DNA of 8,798 nt from Frankiales bacterium (GTDB lineage: Bacteria > Actinomycetota > Actinomycetes > Mycobacteriales > SCTD01). Made by a program: the position numbers and the translations under genes. The stretch covers positions 1 through 8,798 of the forward strand of contig JAOPWI010000204.1 of the NCBI GenBank assembly GCA_025965755.1, given 5' to 3'. This document shows positions 1-6,408 of the stretch, in pieces. The notes under the pieces were generated by a model that was not told where the DNA came from, made no database searches, and worked only from the letters and a program-made list of their open reading frames with translations. Positions within the stretch are counted from its first letter, which is position 1; the number at the start of each line of letters is the position of its first letter.

Positions 1-144
1 GAGCCGGTGGCCGCGCCGCCGCCCGCCTCGCCGGGCGGCGGAGTCCGCGAGGCGGCTCGCCGGCCCGAGCTGATCACCAGCATCGCGGCCGCGCTGGTCC
101 TGCTGCTCAGCGGCGCCCACCTGCGCCGCTGGGCGACCCGCTAA
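1..144 (+). CDS. 3' end of an unidentified membrane protein (partial)
   Basis: Frame 1 is open from the window edge to a TAA at 142-144 and gives 47 residues. The visible part starts with a Pro/Ala/Gly-rich linker (about residues 1-14), then a charged stretch with several arginines, then one hydrophobic segment (about residues 24-39, ITSIAAALVLLLSG), and ends in a short basic tail (HLRRWATR). That arrangement fits a C-terminal membrane anchor with the bulk of the protein on the outer face and the basic tail in the cytoplasm. I do not recognise the family, and the functional part lies outside the window. It converges on the LapA-like gene; its stop lies inside the first copy of a 24-bp tandem duplication. 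Coding is supported by composition and by the plausible anchor, not by homology. Confidence 0.55.
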   Translation, partial: EPVAAPPPASPGGGVREAARRPELITSIAAALVLLLSGAHLRRWATR

Positions 145-171
145 CGCCGCCGCTGGGCGACCCGCTAACGC
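124..171. repeat. Exact 24-bp tandem duplication over two convergent stop codons
   Basis: Bases 124-147 and 148-171 are identical and directly adjacent. Each copy contains CTAA, which reads as TAA on the plus strand and TAG on the minus strand. The rightward gene stops in copy one (142-144) and the leftward LapA-like gene stops in copy two (165-167). The unit is a multiple of three, so a second in-frame TAA follows the first gene at 166-168. Removing one copy would make the two genes overlap at their stops. The repeat is directly visible; replication slippage as its origin is inference, and an assembly error is possible. Confidence 0.9.
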
Positions 172-509
172 GTCGGCGGCTGCCGGTCCGAGCGGCCCTG
201 CTCCTGCAGCTGCCCGGCCAGCCGGGCGTTCTCCTGGGCGAGGGCGTCGGCCTCGCCGTGCGCCGTGCGCACCTCCTGCTTGGCCTGCACACGCTTGTGC
301 CGACGCCGCACGCTGCCGCCGAGCATCACGGTGAGGCCGAGCATGGCGATCGCCCCGGTGATGACGCCGACGAGGAACAGCCCCCCGATCGAGACGTTGG
401 ACAGGGACACCCCGAACGCCGCGGCGTTCGACGGGTCGGTGTTGCTGAAGACGATGCCCAGCGTGAGCAGCGCGGCCAGGACGAGCATGACCAGTCCGAG
501 GGCGACCAC
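165..509 (-). CDS. LapA-like (DUF1049-type) small two-helix membrane protein
   Basis: The protein has 114 residues. It has two hydrophobic segments (about residues 3-20 and 42-64) separated by a short polar loop, then a basic cluster (RRRHKR, about 68-73) and a Gln/Glu/Ala-rich tail (about 75-104) that looks like a short coiled coil. This is the plan of LapA-domain proteins, which sit in the cytoplasmic membrane with a cytoplasmic helical tail; in enterobacteria LapA works in lipopolysaccharide control, which cannot be the role in an actinomycete. The GTG start at 507-509 is chosen because a GGAGG (complement of 515-519) lies 5 nt upstream; an internal ATG at codon 8 would cut into the first helix. 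It begins 44 nt after the helicase stop, so the two are probably co-transcribed. Role here is unknown. Confidence 0.72.
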   Translation of the reverse strand: MVALGLVMLVLAALLTLGIVFSNTDPSNAAAFGVSLSNVSIGGLFLVGVITGAIAMLGLTVMLGGSVRRRHKRVQAKQEVRTAHGEADALAQENARLAGQLQEQGRSDRQPPTR

Positions 510-553
510 GGGGTCCTCCGGGGGCAGTGGGCGACGTGCGGGCAAGCCGTGGC

Positions 554-2881
554 TTACCCGCGGGCGGGGCTCTCGAGACCAGAGCCGAGCACCGCGTCCA
601 GCAGCCGGACGGCGCCGGCCTTGTCCAGCGGCTCGTTGCCGTTGCCGCACTTGGGGGACTGCACGCAGGAGGGGCAGCCGGTCGGGCACTCGCAGGACGC
701 GATCGCCTCCCGGGTCGCCCGCAACCACGCGGCGGCGCGGGCGTACCCGCGCTCGGCGAAGCCCGCCCCGCCCGGGTGGCCGTCGTAGACGAAGACGGTG
801 GCCTCGCCGGTGTCCTCGTGCAGCGCGGTCGAGACGCCGCCGATGTCCCAGCGGTCGCAGGTGGCGAACAGCGGCAGCAGGCCGATCGCCGCGTGCTCGG
901 CGGCGTGCGCCGCGCCCGGCACGTCCTCGGGGCGCAGCCGGGCCGAGGCCAGCAGCGCCGGCGACAGGGTGTACCAGACGGACCGGGTACGCAGCTCGCG
1001 CGCCGGCAGGTCGAGCGGCTGCTCGCCCAGCACCTCGCCCGAGGGCAGCCGCTTGCGCAGGAACGACACGACCTGGTTGGTCACGTCCACGGTGCCAAAG
1101 GACAGGCGCACCCCGTCGTGCGCCGCACCGCGCAGCTCCTCGACCACCCGGATGTCGGTGACGTCGCGGGCCGAGGTCGAGTAGTCGGGATCGCCGGGCC
1201 GGACCAGCGCCACCGCGTCGTCCAGATCCAGCTGCTCCACGAGGAACGTCTCGCCCTGGTGCAGGTAGACCGCGCCGGTGTGGGCCTGGCTGTGCGCGGA
1301 CGAGGCGTCCACGGTGCCCAACAGCCGCCCGGTGCCGGCCTCGACCAGCCGCACCGCAGGCCCGCCGCCGCCGCGCAGGTCGGCGGTCGGGCGCTCGCGT
1401 GAGGTCCAGAACCAGCCGTGCGCCCGCGCGCGCAGCAGCCCCCGGCGCACCAGGTCGTTGAGCAGCAGCCGTACGTCGTCGGGGTCGCCGAACAGCGGCA
1501 GGTCGGCCTCGGTGAGCGGCAGCTCGGCCGCCGCGCAGCACAGGTGGGGGCCGAGAACGTACGGATTGGAGGGGTCCAGCACGGTCGCCTCGACCGGCCG
1601 GCCGAACAGCGCGGAGGGGTGGTGCACGAGGTAGGTGTCGAGCGGGTCGTCGCGCGCGATGAACACGGCCAGCGCGCCCTGCCCGGCCCGGCCGGCGCGG
1701 CCGGCCTGCTGCCAGACCGAGGCGACCGTGCCGGGCCAGCCGGTGAGCACCACGGCGTCGAGCCCCGAGACGTCGACGCCGAGCTCGAGCGCGTTGGTCG
1801 CCGCCACCCCGAGCAGCTCGCCGGACTGCAGCCGCCGCTCCAGCTCCCGCCGCTCCTCGGGCAGGTAGCCCGCCCGGTAGGCCGCCACCCGCCCCGGCAG
1901 GTCGGGCGAGACGTCGGCCAGCCCGCGACGCGCCGTCAGCGCGACCGACTCCGCACCGCGCCGGGACCGGACGAACGCGATGGTCCGGGCGCCCTCCACG
2001 ACCAGGTCGGCCAGCAGCTCGCCGCTCTCCGCGGTGGCCGACCGGCGCACCGGCGCGCCGTGCTCCCCGCCGTAGTCCGGCATCAGCGGCGGCTCCCACA
2101 GCGCGAACTCCACCCTCCCGTGCGGGGAGGCGTCCTCCGTGACGGCCTCGACCGGGACGCCGGTCAGCCGCCCGGCGGACTCCTCCGGCGAGGAGACCGT
2201 GGCCGAGGCGAGCACGAAGACGGGCGAGGAGCCGTACCGCGCGCAGACCCGCCGCAGCCGCCGCAGCACCTGCGCGACGTGCGAGCCGAAGACACCGCGG
2301 TAGGTGTGGCACTCGTCGATGACGACGTAGGTCAGCCCGCGCAGGAACGACGCGTGGTCGGCGTGCCGCGGCAGCACGGCGCGCGACAGCATGTCCGGGT
2401 TCGTCAGCACGTACGAGGCGTGCCGCCGCACCCAGTCGCGCTCCTCGCGGGCGGTGTCGCCGTCGTACGTCGCCGCCCGAACCGCCATGAGGTTCAACGC
2501 CCGCACCGCCCGGAGCTGGTCGGTGGCCAGCGCCTTGGTCGGCGACAGGTACAGGGCGGTGGCCTTCGGGTCGTCGAGCAGCGCCGACAGCACCGGCAGG
2601 AGGTAGGCCAGCGACTTGCCGCTGGCCGTACCGGTGGCCACGACGACCGACTGCCCGGCGTGCGCCAGCTCGGCCGCGCGCGCCTGATGCGCCCACGGCT
2701 CGGGCACGCCGAGCAGGCCCAGCCGCTCGACGAGCAGCGGCGGCACGAAGTCCGGCCATGGGGCCCGCCGGCCGGTGCGCGCCGGCACGTGCTCGACGTG
2801 CGTCACGCGCTCCGCCCGCGTCGGGTCGAGCACCAGCCGGGACAGCAGGCCGAGCGGGGCGGGGGTCGTCGTCATCGGCAT
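554..2881 (-). CDS. DEAD/DEAH-type superfamily 2 helicase, MrfA/YprA-like, with DUF1998 cysteine cluster
   Basis: This 775-aa protein is an ATP-dependent helicase. Helicase motifs run in order: motif I ATGTASGKS (82-90), Ia PTKALATDQ (114-122), Ib TNPDM (160-164), II DECH (189-192), III SAT (226-228), V about 360-371 (ATNALELGVDV) and VI QQAGRAGRAGQ (391-401). The C-terminal third carries YDGHPGG (699-705) and cysteines 730, 732, 736, 739 and 745 in a C-x-C-x3-C-x2-C-x5-C pattern, the metal-binding region of the DUF1998/MrfA/Hrq1-like group. In Bacillus subtilis MrfA acts with the nuclease MrfB in repair of mitomycin damage; no MrfB-like gene is adjacent here. The ATG at 2879-2881 is the first in frame, with a second ATG two codons later; neither has a strong ribosome site, so the exact start is uncertain. 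It diverges from bldG across about 146 bp. Family is secure, repair role is inference. Confidence 0.93.
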   Translation of the reverse strand: MPMTTTPAPLGLLSRLVLDPTRAERVTHVEHVPARTGRRAPWPDFVPPLLVERLGLLGVPEPWAHQARAAELAHAGQSVVVATGTASGKSLAYLLPVLSALLDDPKATALYLSPTKALATDQLRAVRALNLMAVRAATYDGDTAREERDWVRRHASYVLTNPDMLSRAVLPRHADHASFLRGLTYVVIDECHTYRGVFGSHVAQVLRRLRRVCARYGSSPVFVLASATVSSPEESAGRLTGVPVEAVTEDASPHGRVEFALWEPPLMPDYGGEHGAPVRRSATAESGELLADLVVEGARTIAFVRSRRGAESVALTARRGLADVSPDLPGRVAAYRAGYLPEERRELERRLQSGELLGVAATNALELGVDVSGLDAVVLTGWPGTVASVWQQAGRAGRAGQGALAVFIARDDPLDTYLVHHPSALFGRPVEATVLDPSNPYVLGPHLCCAAAELPLTEADLPLFGDPDDVRLLLNDLVRRGLLRARAHGWFWTSRERPTADLRGGGGPAVRLVEAGTGRLLGTVDASSAHSQAHTGAVYLHQGETFLVEQLDLDDAVALVRPGDPDYSTSARDVTDIRVVEELRGAAHDGVRLSFGTVDVTNQVVSFLRKRLPSGEVLGEQPLDLPARELRTRSVWYTLSPALLASARLRPEDVPGAAHAAEHAAIGLLPLFATCDRWDIGGVSTALHEDTGEATVFVYDGHPGGAGFAERGYARAAAWLRATREAIASCECPTGCPSCVQSPKCGNGNEPLDKAGAVRLLDAVLGSGLESPARG

Positions 2882-2928
2882 CCAGTGTCACCCCAGAGGG
2901 ACCTGCGGACACCGGCGGTCGGGTGTGC

Positions 2929-2953
2929 GGTTGACTTCTCCGACGTCGGGTAC
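2929..2953 (+). promoter_or_regulatory. Candidate SigB/SigF-type promoter upstream of bldG
   Basis: GGTT (2929-2932) is followed by 15 nt and GGGTAC (2948-2953). This matches the promoter pattern of actinobacterial SigB/SigF-type sigma factors (GTT-like -35, 14-16 nt, GGGTA -10). It lies about 75 nt before the bldG start. The same site also contains TTGACT (2931-2936), but a housekeeping reading would leave only 14 nt to TACGGC, which is too short. No transcription start is known; the call rests on the pattern and on the function of the gene downstream. Confidence 0.5.
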
Positions 2954-3027
2954 GGCGCCCCAAGGTCCCCGCGAGGGGGCTCTGCCGCCGTATGCCGCCG
3001 GCCGTCCGGACGTTAGAAGGAGATCTC

Positions 3028-3369
3028 GTGGACCTGTCCCTGTCGACCCGCACCGAGGGTGACCGCACCGTCGTCGTGGTGGGGGGAGAGATCGACGTCT
3101 ACACGGCCCCCAAGCTGCGGGAGCAGCTCATCGACCTGGTGAGCAGCGGCCAGTACCACCTCGTGGTGGACATGGAGGGCGTGGAGTTCCTCGACTCGAC
3201 CGGCCTGGGTGTCCTCGTCGGTGGCCTCAAGCGCGTGCGCGCCCACGAGGGCTCGCTGCGCCTGGTGTGCACCCAGGAGCGGATCCTGAAGATCTTCCGC
3301 ATCACCGGCCTCACCAAGGTCTTCCCCATCCACGGCTCGGTCGAGGAGGCCGTGGCCGCGACGGACTAG
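3028..3369 (+). CDS. bldG: Anti-sigma factor antagonist BldG (STAS domain)
   Basis: The 113-residue protein is a single STAS domain and is close to Streptomyces BldG as I remember it, with the same length and the same start (MDLSLSTRT). The phosphorylatable serine is Ser57 in FLDSTGLG (54-61), the position phosphorylated in Streptomyces BldG. GGEIDVYTAPKLREQL (19-34) and the LKIFRITGL helix region (near residue 90) are typical of the family. When unphosphorylated it binds anti-sigma factors in the cytoplasm and so frees their sigma factors; in Streptomyces it is needed for aerial growth, antibiotic production and stress response. The GTG at 3028 is chosen over an in-frame ATG at 2992 because AAGGAG (3017-3022) sits 5 nt before it. 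The kinase-like gene follows after 25 nt, probably in the same transcript. No sigma gene is adjacent, as in Streptomyces. Confidence 0.95.
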   Translation: MDLSLSTRTEGDRTVVVVGGEIDVYTAPKLREQLIDLVSSGQYHLVVDMEGVEFLDSTGLGVLVGGLKRVRAHEGSLRLVCTQERILKIFRITGLTKVFPIHGSVEEAVAATD

Positions 3370-3394
3370 GACCAGGACGCGAGGACCCGCCGCC

Positions 3395-3865
3395 ATGGCT
3401 GTCGTGGAGCTGCAGCTGTCACCGCTGCCCTCGCACGTCCGTACCGCGCGTCTGGTCGTCGTCGCCGCCGCCCGGCGGGCCGGTCTGAGCGACGAGTGCG
3501 TCGACGAGCTGCGCCTGGCCCTCGGCGAGGCCTGCTCGCGGGCCGTCGGGCTGCACGCCCAGCACGCGCCGGGAACGCCGGTGCGCGTCACCGTGCAGGA
3601 CGACCCGGGGCTGCTGAGCGTGACGGTGACCGACTCCGGCCCGGCGGCCGGACCCGCGCCGGCCGACCTGGTCGACCGCTTCCAGGGAGCCGAGCCCGAC
3701 GGCTCGGGCCCGCAGGACCTGGTCGACCCCGACGTCGCGCTCGCTGTCGTCACCGGCCTGGTCGACGACGTCTCCGTGGACGCCGGCCCGGCCGGCACCG
3801 CCGTGACGATGCGCTGGCCGCTGGAGCTGGGCGTCGCCGTGGGGAGCACCTCCGTCTCCCGCTGA
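3395..3865 (+). CDS. RsbW-like anti-sigma factor / ATP-binding protein, BldG partner
   Basis: This 156-aa protein is a small histidine-kinase-like ATPase domain (RsbW/SpoIIAB class). Such proteins bind a sigma factor and phosphorylate the serine of their antagonist. It corresponds in position and sequence style to the gene directly after bldG in Streptomyces (known as ORF3). The N-box region is ELRLALGEACSRAV (38-51): the catalytic glutamate is kept (E45), but the usual asparagine four residues on is Arg49. The G1-type motif is TDSGPA (79-84), and the G2-type region reads VALAVVTGLVDD (114-125) with Ala115 where a glycine is usual. Binding to BldG is likely; kinase activity is less certain. 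ATG at 3395 follows GAGG (3381-3384) at a longish 10 nt, so translation may depend partly on bldG. The tail after about residue 142 is short and unstructured. Confidence 0.87.
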   Translation: MAVVELQLSPLPSHVRTARLVVVAAARRAGLSDECVDELRLALGEACSRAVGLHAQHAPGTPVRVTVQDDPGLLSVTVTDSGPAAGPAPADLVDRFQGAEPDGSGPQDLVDPDVALAVVTGLVDDVSVDAGPAGTAVTMRWPLELGVAVGSTSVSR

Positions 3866-3882
3866 GCGACGCGTCTTCTCCT

Positions 3883-3905
3883 GCCACGGTGTGGCCTTCG
3901 CCACA
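3883..3905 (+). other. Two mutually exclusive stem-loops after the anti-sigma gene
   Basis: GTGGC (3891-3895) can pair with GCCAC upstream (3883-3887, 3-nt loop). As part of TGTGGC (3890-3895) it can pair with GCCACA downstream (3900-3905, 4-nt loop). Both stems are perfect but short (5 and 6 bp). The element begins 17 nt after the anti-sigma stop and lies just before the candidate hppA -10 box. It could be a weak terminator, an attenuator or an operator; there is no T-run, and chance is possible in such GC-rich DNA. Confidence 0.3.
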
Positions 3906-3923
3906 GTGGAGCCCTTCCGGTCG

Positions 3924-3929
3924 TATGCT
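3924..3929 (+). promoter_or_regulatory. Candidate -10 box for hppA
   Basis: TATGCT fits the actinobacterial housekeeping -10 pattern TAnnnT and stands out in a GC-rich gap. No good -35 is seen at 16-19 nt upstream (the bases there are around CCACAG). If used, it would give a leader of roughly 110 nt before the hppA start, which contains a 9-bp hairpin next to the ribosome site. It would allow hppA to be expressed apart from the bldG operon. Confidence 0.35.
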
Positions 3930-4012
3930 CCCGCCGCCCGGACCGTCCTGATCAAGGGCGATCCCCGGGCGCAGGACCGCGCGCCGACTGGGTGCCGGGC
4001 TGCCGTGCGACC

Positions 4013-4033
4013 GACGGGCGCTGGGCGCTCGTC
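4013..4033 (+). other. Hairpin directly upstream of the hppA ribosome binding site
   Basis: GACGGGCGC (4013-4021) pairs with GCGCTCGTC (4025-4033) in a 9-bp stem with one G-T wobble and a 3-nt loop. The stem ends 5 nt before AGGAGG (4039-4044). The same pentamer CGACC flanks it on both sides (4008-4012 and 4034-4038). In mRNA it would be stable and close enough to affect ribosome loading, or it may simply keep the Shine-Dalgarno single-stranded. Function is inference. Confidence 0.4.
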
Positions 4034-4048
4034 CGACCAGGAGGACGC

Positions 4049-6346
4049 GTGCTCCACCTCGCCCAGGGCGGTGAGGGCCTTGCCAGCGTCGACAGCGACG
4101 ACAAGGTCATCATCTACCTCATCCTGCTGATCTCCCTGATCGCGCTGGCGTTCGCGGGCCTGTTCGCCCGCGAGGTGCTGGCTGCCGGCCAGGGAACGCC
4201 CAAGATGATCGAGATCTCCAAGGCGGTGCAGGAGGGGGCCGCGGCCTATCTCAGCCGCCAGTTCCGCACCCTCGCGCTGTTCGCCCTGCTGGTGTTCGCG
4301 CTGCTGTTCCTGCTGCCGTCCGACACGACGGCCGTGCGGGTGGGACGGCCCATCTTCTTCCTCGTCGGGGCGGTCTTCTCCGCGCTGGTGGGCTTCATCG
4401 GCATGACCCTGGCCACCCGCACCAACCTGCGGGTGGCCAACGCCGCCAACCAGTCCGGCACCAAGAAGGCGCTCCGCCTGGCGTTTCGCGCCGGAGGCGT
4501 GGTCGGCATGTTCACCGTCGGCCTCGGTCTGCTCGGCGCGTCGATCGTGCTCCTGGCCTACGACGACCAGGCTCCGCGGGTGCTCGAAGGCTTCGCGTTC
4601 GGCGGCGCCCTGCTGGCGATGTTCATGCGCGTCGGCGGCGGCATCTTCACCAAGGCGGCCGACGTCGGCGCCGACCTGGTCGGCAAGGTCGAGCAGGGCA
4701 TCCCCGAGGACGACCCGCGCAACGCGGCCACGATCGCCGACAACGTCGGTGACAACGTCGGCGACTGCGCCGGCATGGCGGCCGACCTGTTCGAGTCCTA
4801 CGCCGTGACGCTGGTCGCGGCCCTCATCCTCGGCCAGGTGGCCTTCGGCTCGCAGGGCCTGGTCTTCCCGCTGATCGTGCCGGCCATCGGCGTGCTCACC
4901 GCGCTGGTCGGCATCTACGGCACCTCGCCCCGCGACGGCGACCGCAACGGCATGAACGCCATCAACCGCGGCTTCTTCCTGTCCGCGGTCGTCAGCGCGA
5001 TTCTCGTCGCCATCGCGGCGTTCGCCTACCTGCCGGACACCTTCGCGGGGCTGGACGGCGGCGCCACCTCCGACCGCGACCCGCGCTGGCTCGCCATCGG
5101 GGCCGTGATCATCGGCATCGTCCTGGCCAGCCTCATCCAGGTCCTGACCGGCTACTTCACCGAGACCAACCGCAAGCCGGTCCGCGAGATCGGCAAGAGC
5201 TCGCTGACGGGGCCGGCCACGGTCATTCTCGCCGGCATCTCGGTCGGCCTGGAGTCCGCGGTCTACTCCGCGCTGCTCATCGGCGGCGCCGTCTACGCGG
5301 CGTTCCTCCTCGGCGGCTCGACCGTCGTGGCGCTGTTCGCGGTCGCGCTGGCCGGCACCGGCCTGCTCACGACCGTCGGCGTCATCGTCGCGATGGACAC
5401 CTTCGGGCCCATCAGCGACAACGCCCAGGGCATCGCCGAGATGTCCGGCGAGGTCACCGAGGAGGGCGCGCTCGTCCTCACCAGCCTGGACGCCGTCGGC
5501 AACACCACGAAGGCGATCACCAAGGGCATCGCCATCGCGACGGCGGTGCTCGCGGCGACCGCGCTGTTCGGGTCGTTCCGCACCGAGGTGGAGCGCGCGC
5601 TCGAGCAGGCCGGCCGCAGCGCCGACACCTTCTCGCTGTCCATCGAGAAGCCGAACCTGCTGTTCGGCCTCATCATCGGCGCGGCCGTGGTGTTCCTGTT
5701 CTCCGGGCTGGCCATTCAGGCTGTGTCCCGGGCGGCCGGACGGGTGGTGTTCGAGGTGCGCGAGCAGTTCCGCACCAAGCCCGGGATCATGGACTACACG
5801 GAGAAGCCCGACTACGCCCGCGTTGTCGACATCTGCACCAAGGACTCCCTGCGCGAGCTGGCCACGCCGGGCCTGCTCGCCGTTCTGTCGCCGATCGCGG
5901 TCGGCTTCGCCCTCGGCTACCAGCCGCTCGGCGCGTTCCTGGCCGGCGCCATCGCGGCCGGCGTGCTCATGGCGGTGTTCCTGTCCAACTCCGGCGGGGC
6001 GTGGGACAACGCCAAGAAGCTGGTCGAGGACGGCACCCACGGCGGCAAGGGCTCGCCGGCGCACGAGGCGACGATCATCGGCGACACCGTCGGCGACCCG
6101 TTCAAGGACACCGCCGGCCCGGCGCTCAACCCGCTCATCAAGGTCATGAACCTGGTGGCCCTGCTGATCGCGCCGAGCGTCGTGCAGTACGCCATCGGCG
6201 ACGACAAGAACCTCGGCGTCCGCTTCGTCGTCGCGGCGCTGGCCATCATCGGCATCGTCGTCGCGGTGACGATCAGCAACCGGCGCAGCGTGACCGGTGC
6301 CGTCGAGATCGCCGAGGGCGCCACCGCTCCGGTCGGCTCCCGCTAA
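4049..6346 (+). CDS. hppA: Membrane-bound proton-pumping pyrophosphatase, potassium-independent type
   Basis: The 765-residue integral membrane enzyme splits pyrophosphate and pumps protons across the cytoplasmic membrane. Numbered from the GTG at 4049, the substrate motif DVGADLVGK lies at 205-213, followed by EDDPRNAATIADNVGDNVGD (220-239); FGPISDNAQGIAEM is at 452-465 and the C-terminal GDTVGDPFKDTAGP motif at 678-691. The segment GNTTKAIT (484-491) has Lys488 and Thr491 where potassium-dependent enzymes have Ala and Gly, so this is the potassium-insensitive class. Hydrophobic segments recur throughout, consistent with the family's roughly sixteen helices; the first is at about 19-35. An in-frame GTG at 3992 is less likely as start because AGGAGG (4039-4044) sits 4 nt before 4049 and the extra residues are not membrane-like. 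It lies 183 bp after the anti-sigma gene and is followed by a strong hairpin, so it may be its own unit. It recovers energy from biosynthetic pyrophosphate. Confidence 0.97.
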   Translation: MLHLAQGGEGLASVDSDDKVIIYLILLISLIALAFAGLFAREVLAAGQGTPKMIEISKAVQEGAAAYLSRQFRTLALFALLVFALLFLLPSDTTAVRVGRPIFFLVGAVFSALVGFIGMTLATRTNLRVANAANQSGTKKALRLAFRAGGVVGMFTVGLGLLGASIVLLAYDDQAPRVLEGFAFGGALLAMFMRVGGGIFTKAADVGADLVGKVEQGIPEDDPRNAATIADNVGDNVGDCAGMAADLFESYAVTLVAALILGQVAFGSQGLVFPLIVPAIGVLTALVGIYGTSPRDGDRNGMNAINRGFFLSAVVSAILVAIAAFAYLPDTFAGLDGGATSDRDPRWLAIGAVIIGIVLASLIQVLTGYFTETNRKPVREIGKSSLTGPATVILAGISVGLESAVYSALLIGGAVYAAFLLGGSTVVALFAVALAGTGLLTTVGVIVAMDTFGPISDNAQGIAEMSGEVTEEGALVLTSLDAVGNTTKAITKGIAIATAVLAATALFGSFRTEVERALEQAGRSADTFSLSIEKPNLLFGLIIGAAVVFLFSGLAIQAVSRAAGRVVFEVREQFRTKPGIMDYTEKPDYARVVDICTKDSLRELATPGLLAVLSPIAVGFALGYQPLGAFLAGAIAAGVLMAVFLSNSGGAWDNAKKLVEDGTHGGKGSPAHEATIIGDTVGDPFKDTAGPALNPLIKVMNLVALLIAPSVVQYAIGDDKNLGVRFVVAALAIIGIVVAVTISNRRSVTGAVEIAEGATAPVGSR

Positions 6347-6358
6347 CCCAGCGCGGAC

Positions 6359-6392
6359 GAAGGGCCCGCTCCCGCCCGGGGGCGGGCCCCTC
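6359..6392 (+). terminator. Probable terminator of hppA
   Basis: GGGCCCGC (6362-6369) pairs with GCGGGCCC (6382-6389) in a perfect 8-bp GC stem, with two further outer pairs (6359-6360 with 6391-6392) across a single mismatch. An alternative inner stem, CCCGCC (6371-6376) with GGCGGG (6381-6386), is also possible. It starts 12 nt after the hppA stop. There is no T-run, which is common for actinomycete terminators. Confidence 0.65.
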
Positions 6393-6408
6393 GCCTGCCC
6401 GCGCCCGC

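Noticed and set aside
189..192. DECH rather than DEAD/DEAH in the helicase Walker B motif (residue positions) as a sign of inactivity
   Set aside because: The Asp, Glu and His are kept and the third position is variable in this family; all other motifs are intact.
2931..2956. Housekeeping promoter TTGACT/TACGGC before bldG
   Set aside because: The spacer would be only 14 nt; the overlapping GGTT-N15-GGGTAC fits better.
1418..3016. A 532-codon plus-strand frame opposite the helicase
   Set aside because: Low-complexity Arg/Gln/Gly-rich product with no motif, opposite a helicase with all motifs intact.
2992..3027. A 12-residue N-terminal extension of BldG from the ATG at 2992
   Set aside because: The GTG at 3028 has an excellent ribosome site and gives the standard 113-residue BldG start.
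165..3068. A 967-codon minus-strand frame joining the LapA-like gene to a frame inside the helicase gene
   Set aside because: Only its last 114 codons are real (the LapA-like protein, with its own GTG and ribosome site). The rest is an out-of-frame shadow of the helicase, so this is not a fusion or a frameshifted gene.
3992..4048. A longer HppA starting at 3992
   Set aside because: The extension covers the hairpin and the Shine-Dalgarno sequence, and the AGGAGG at 4039-4044 clearly serves the GTG at 4049.
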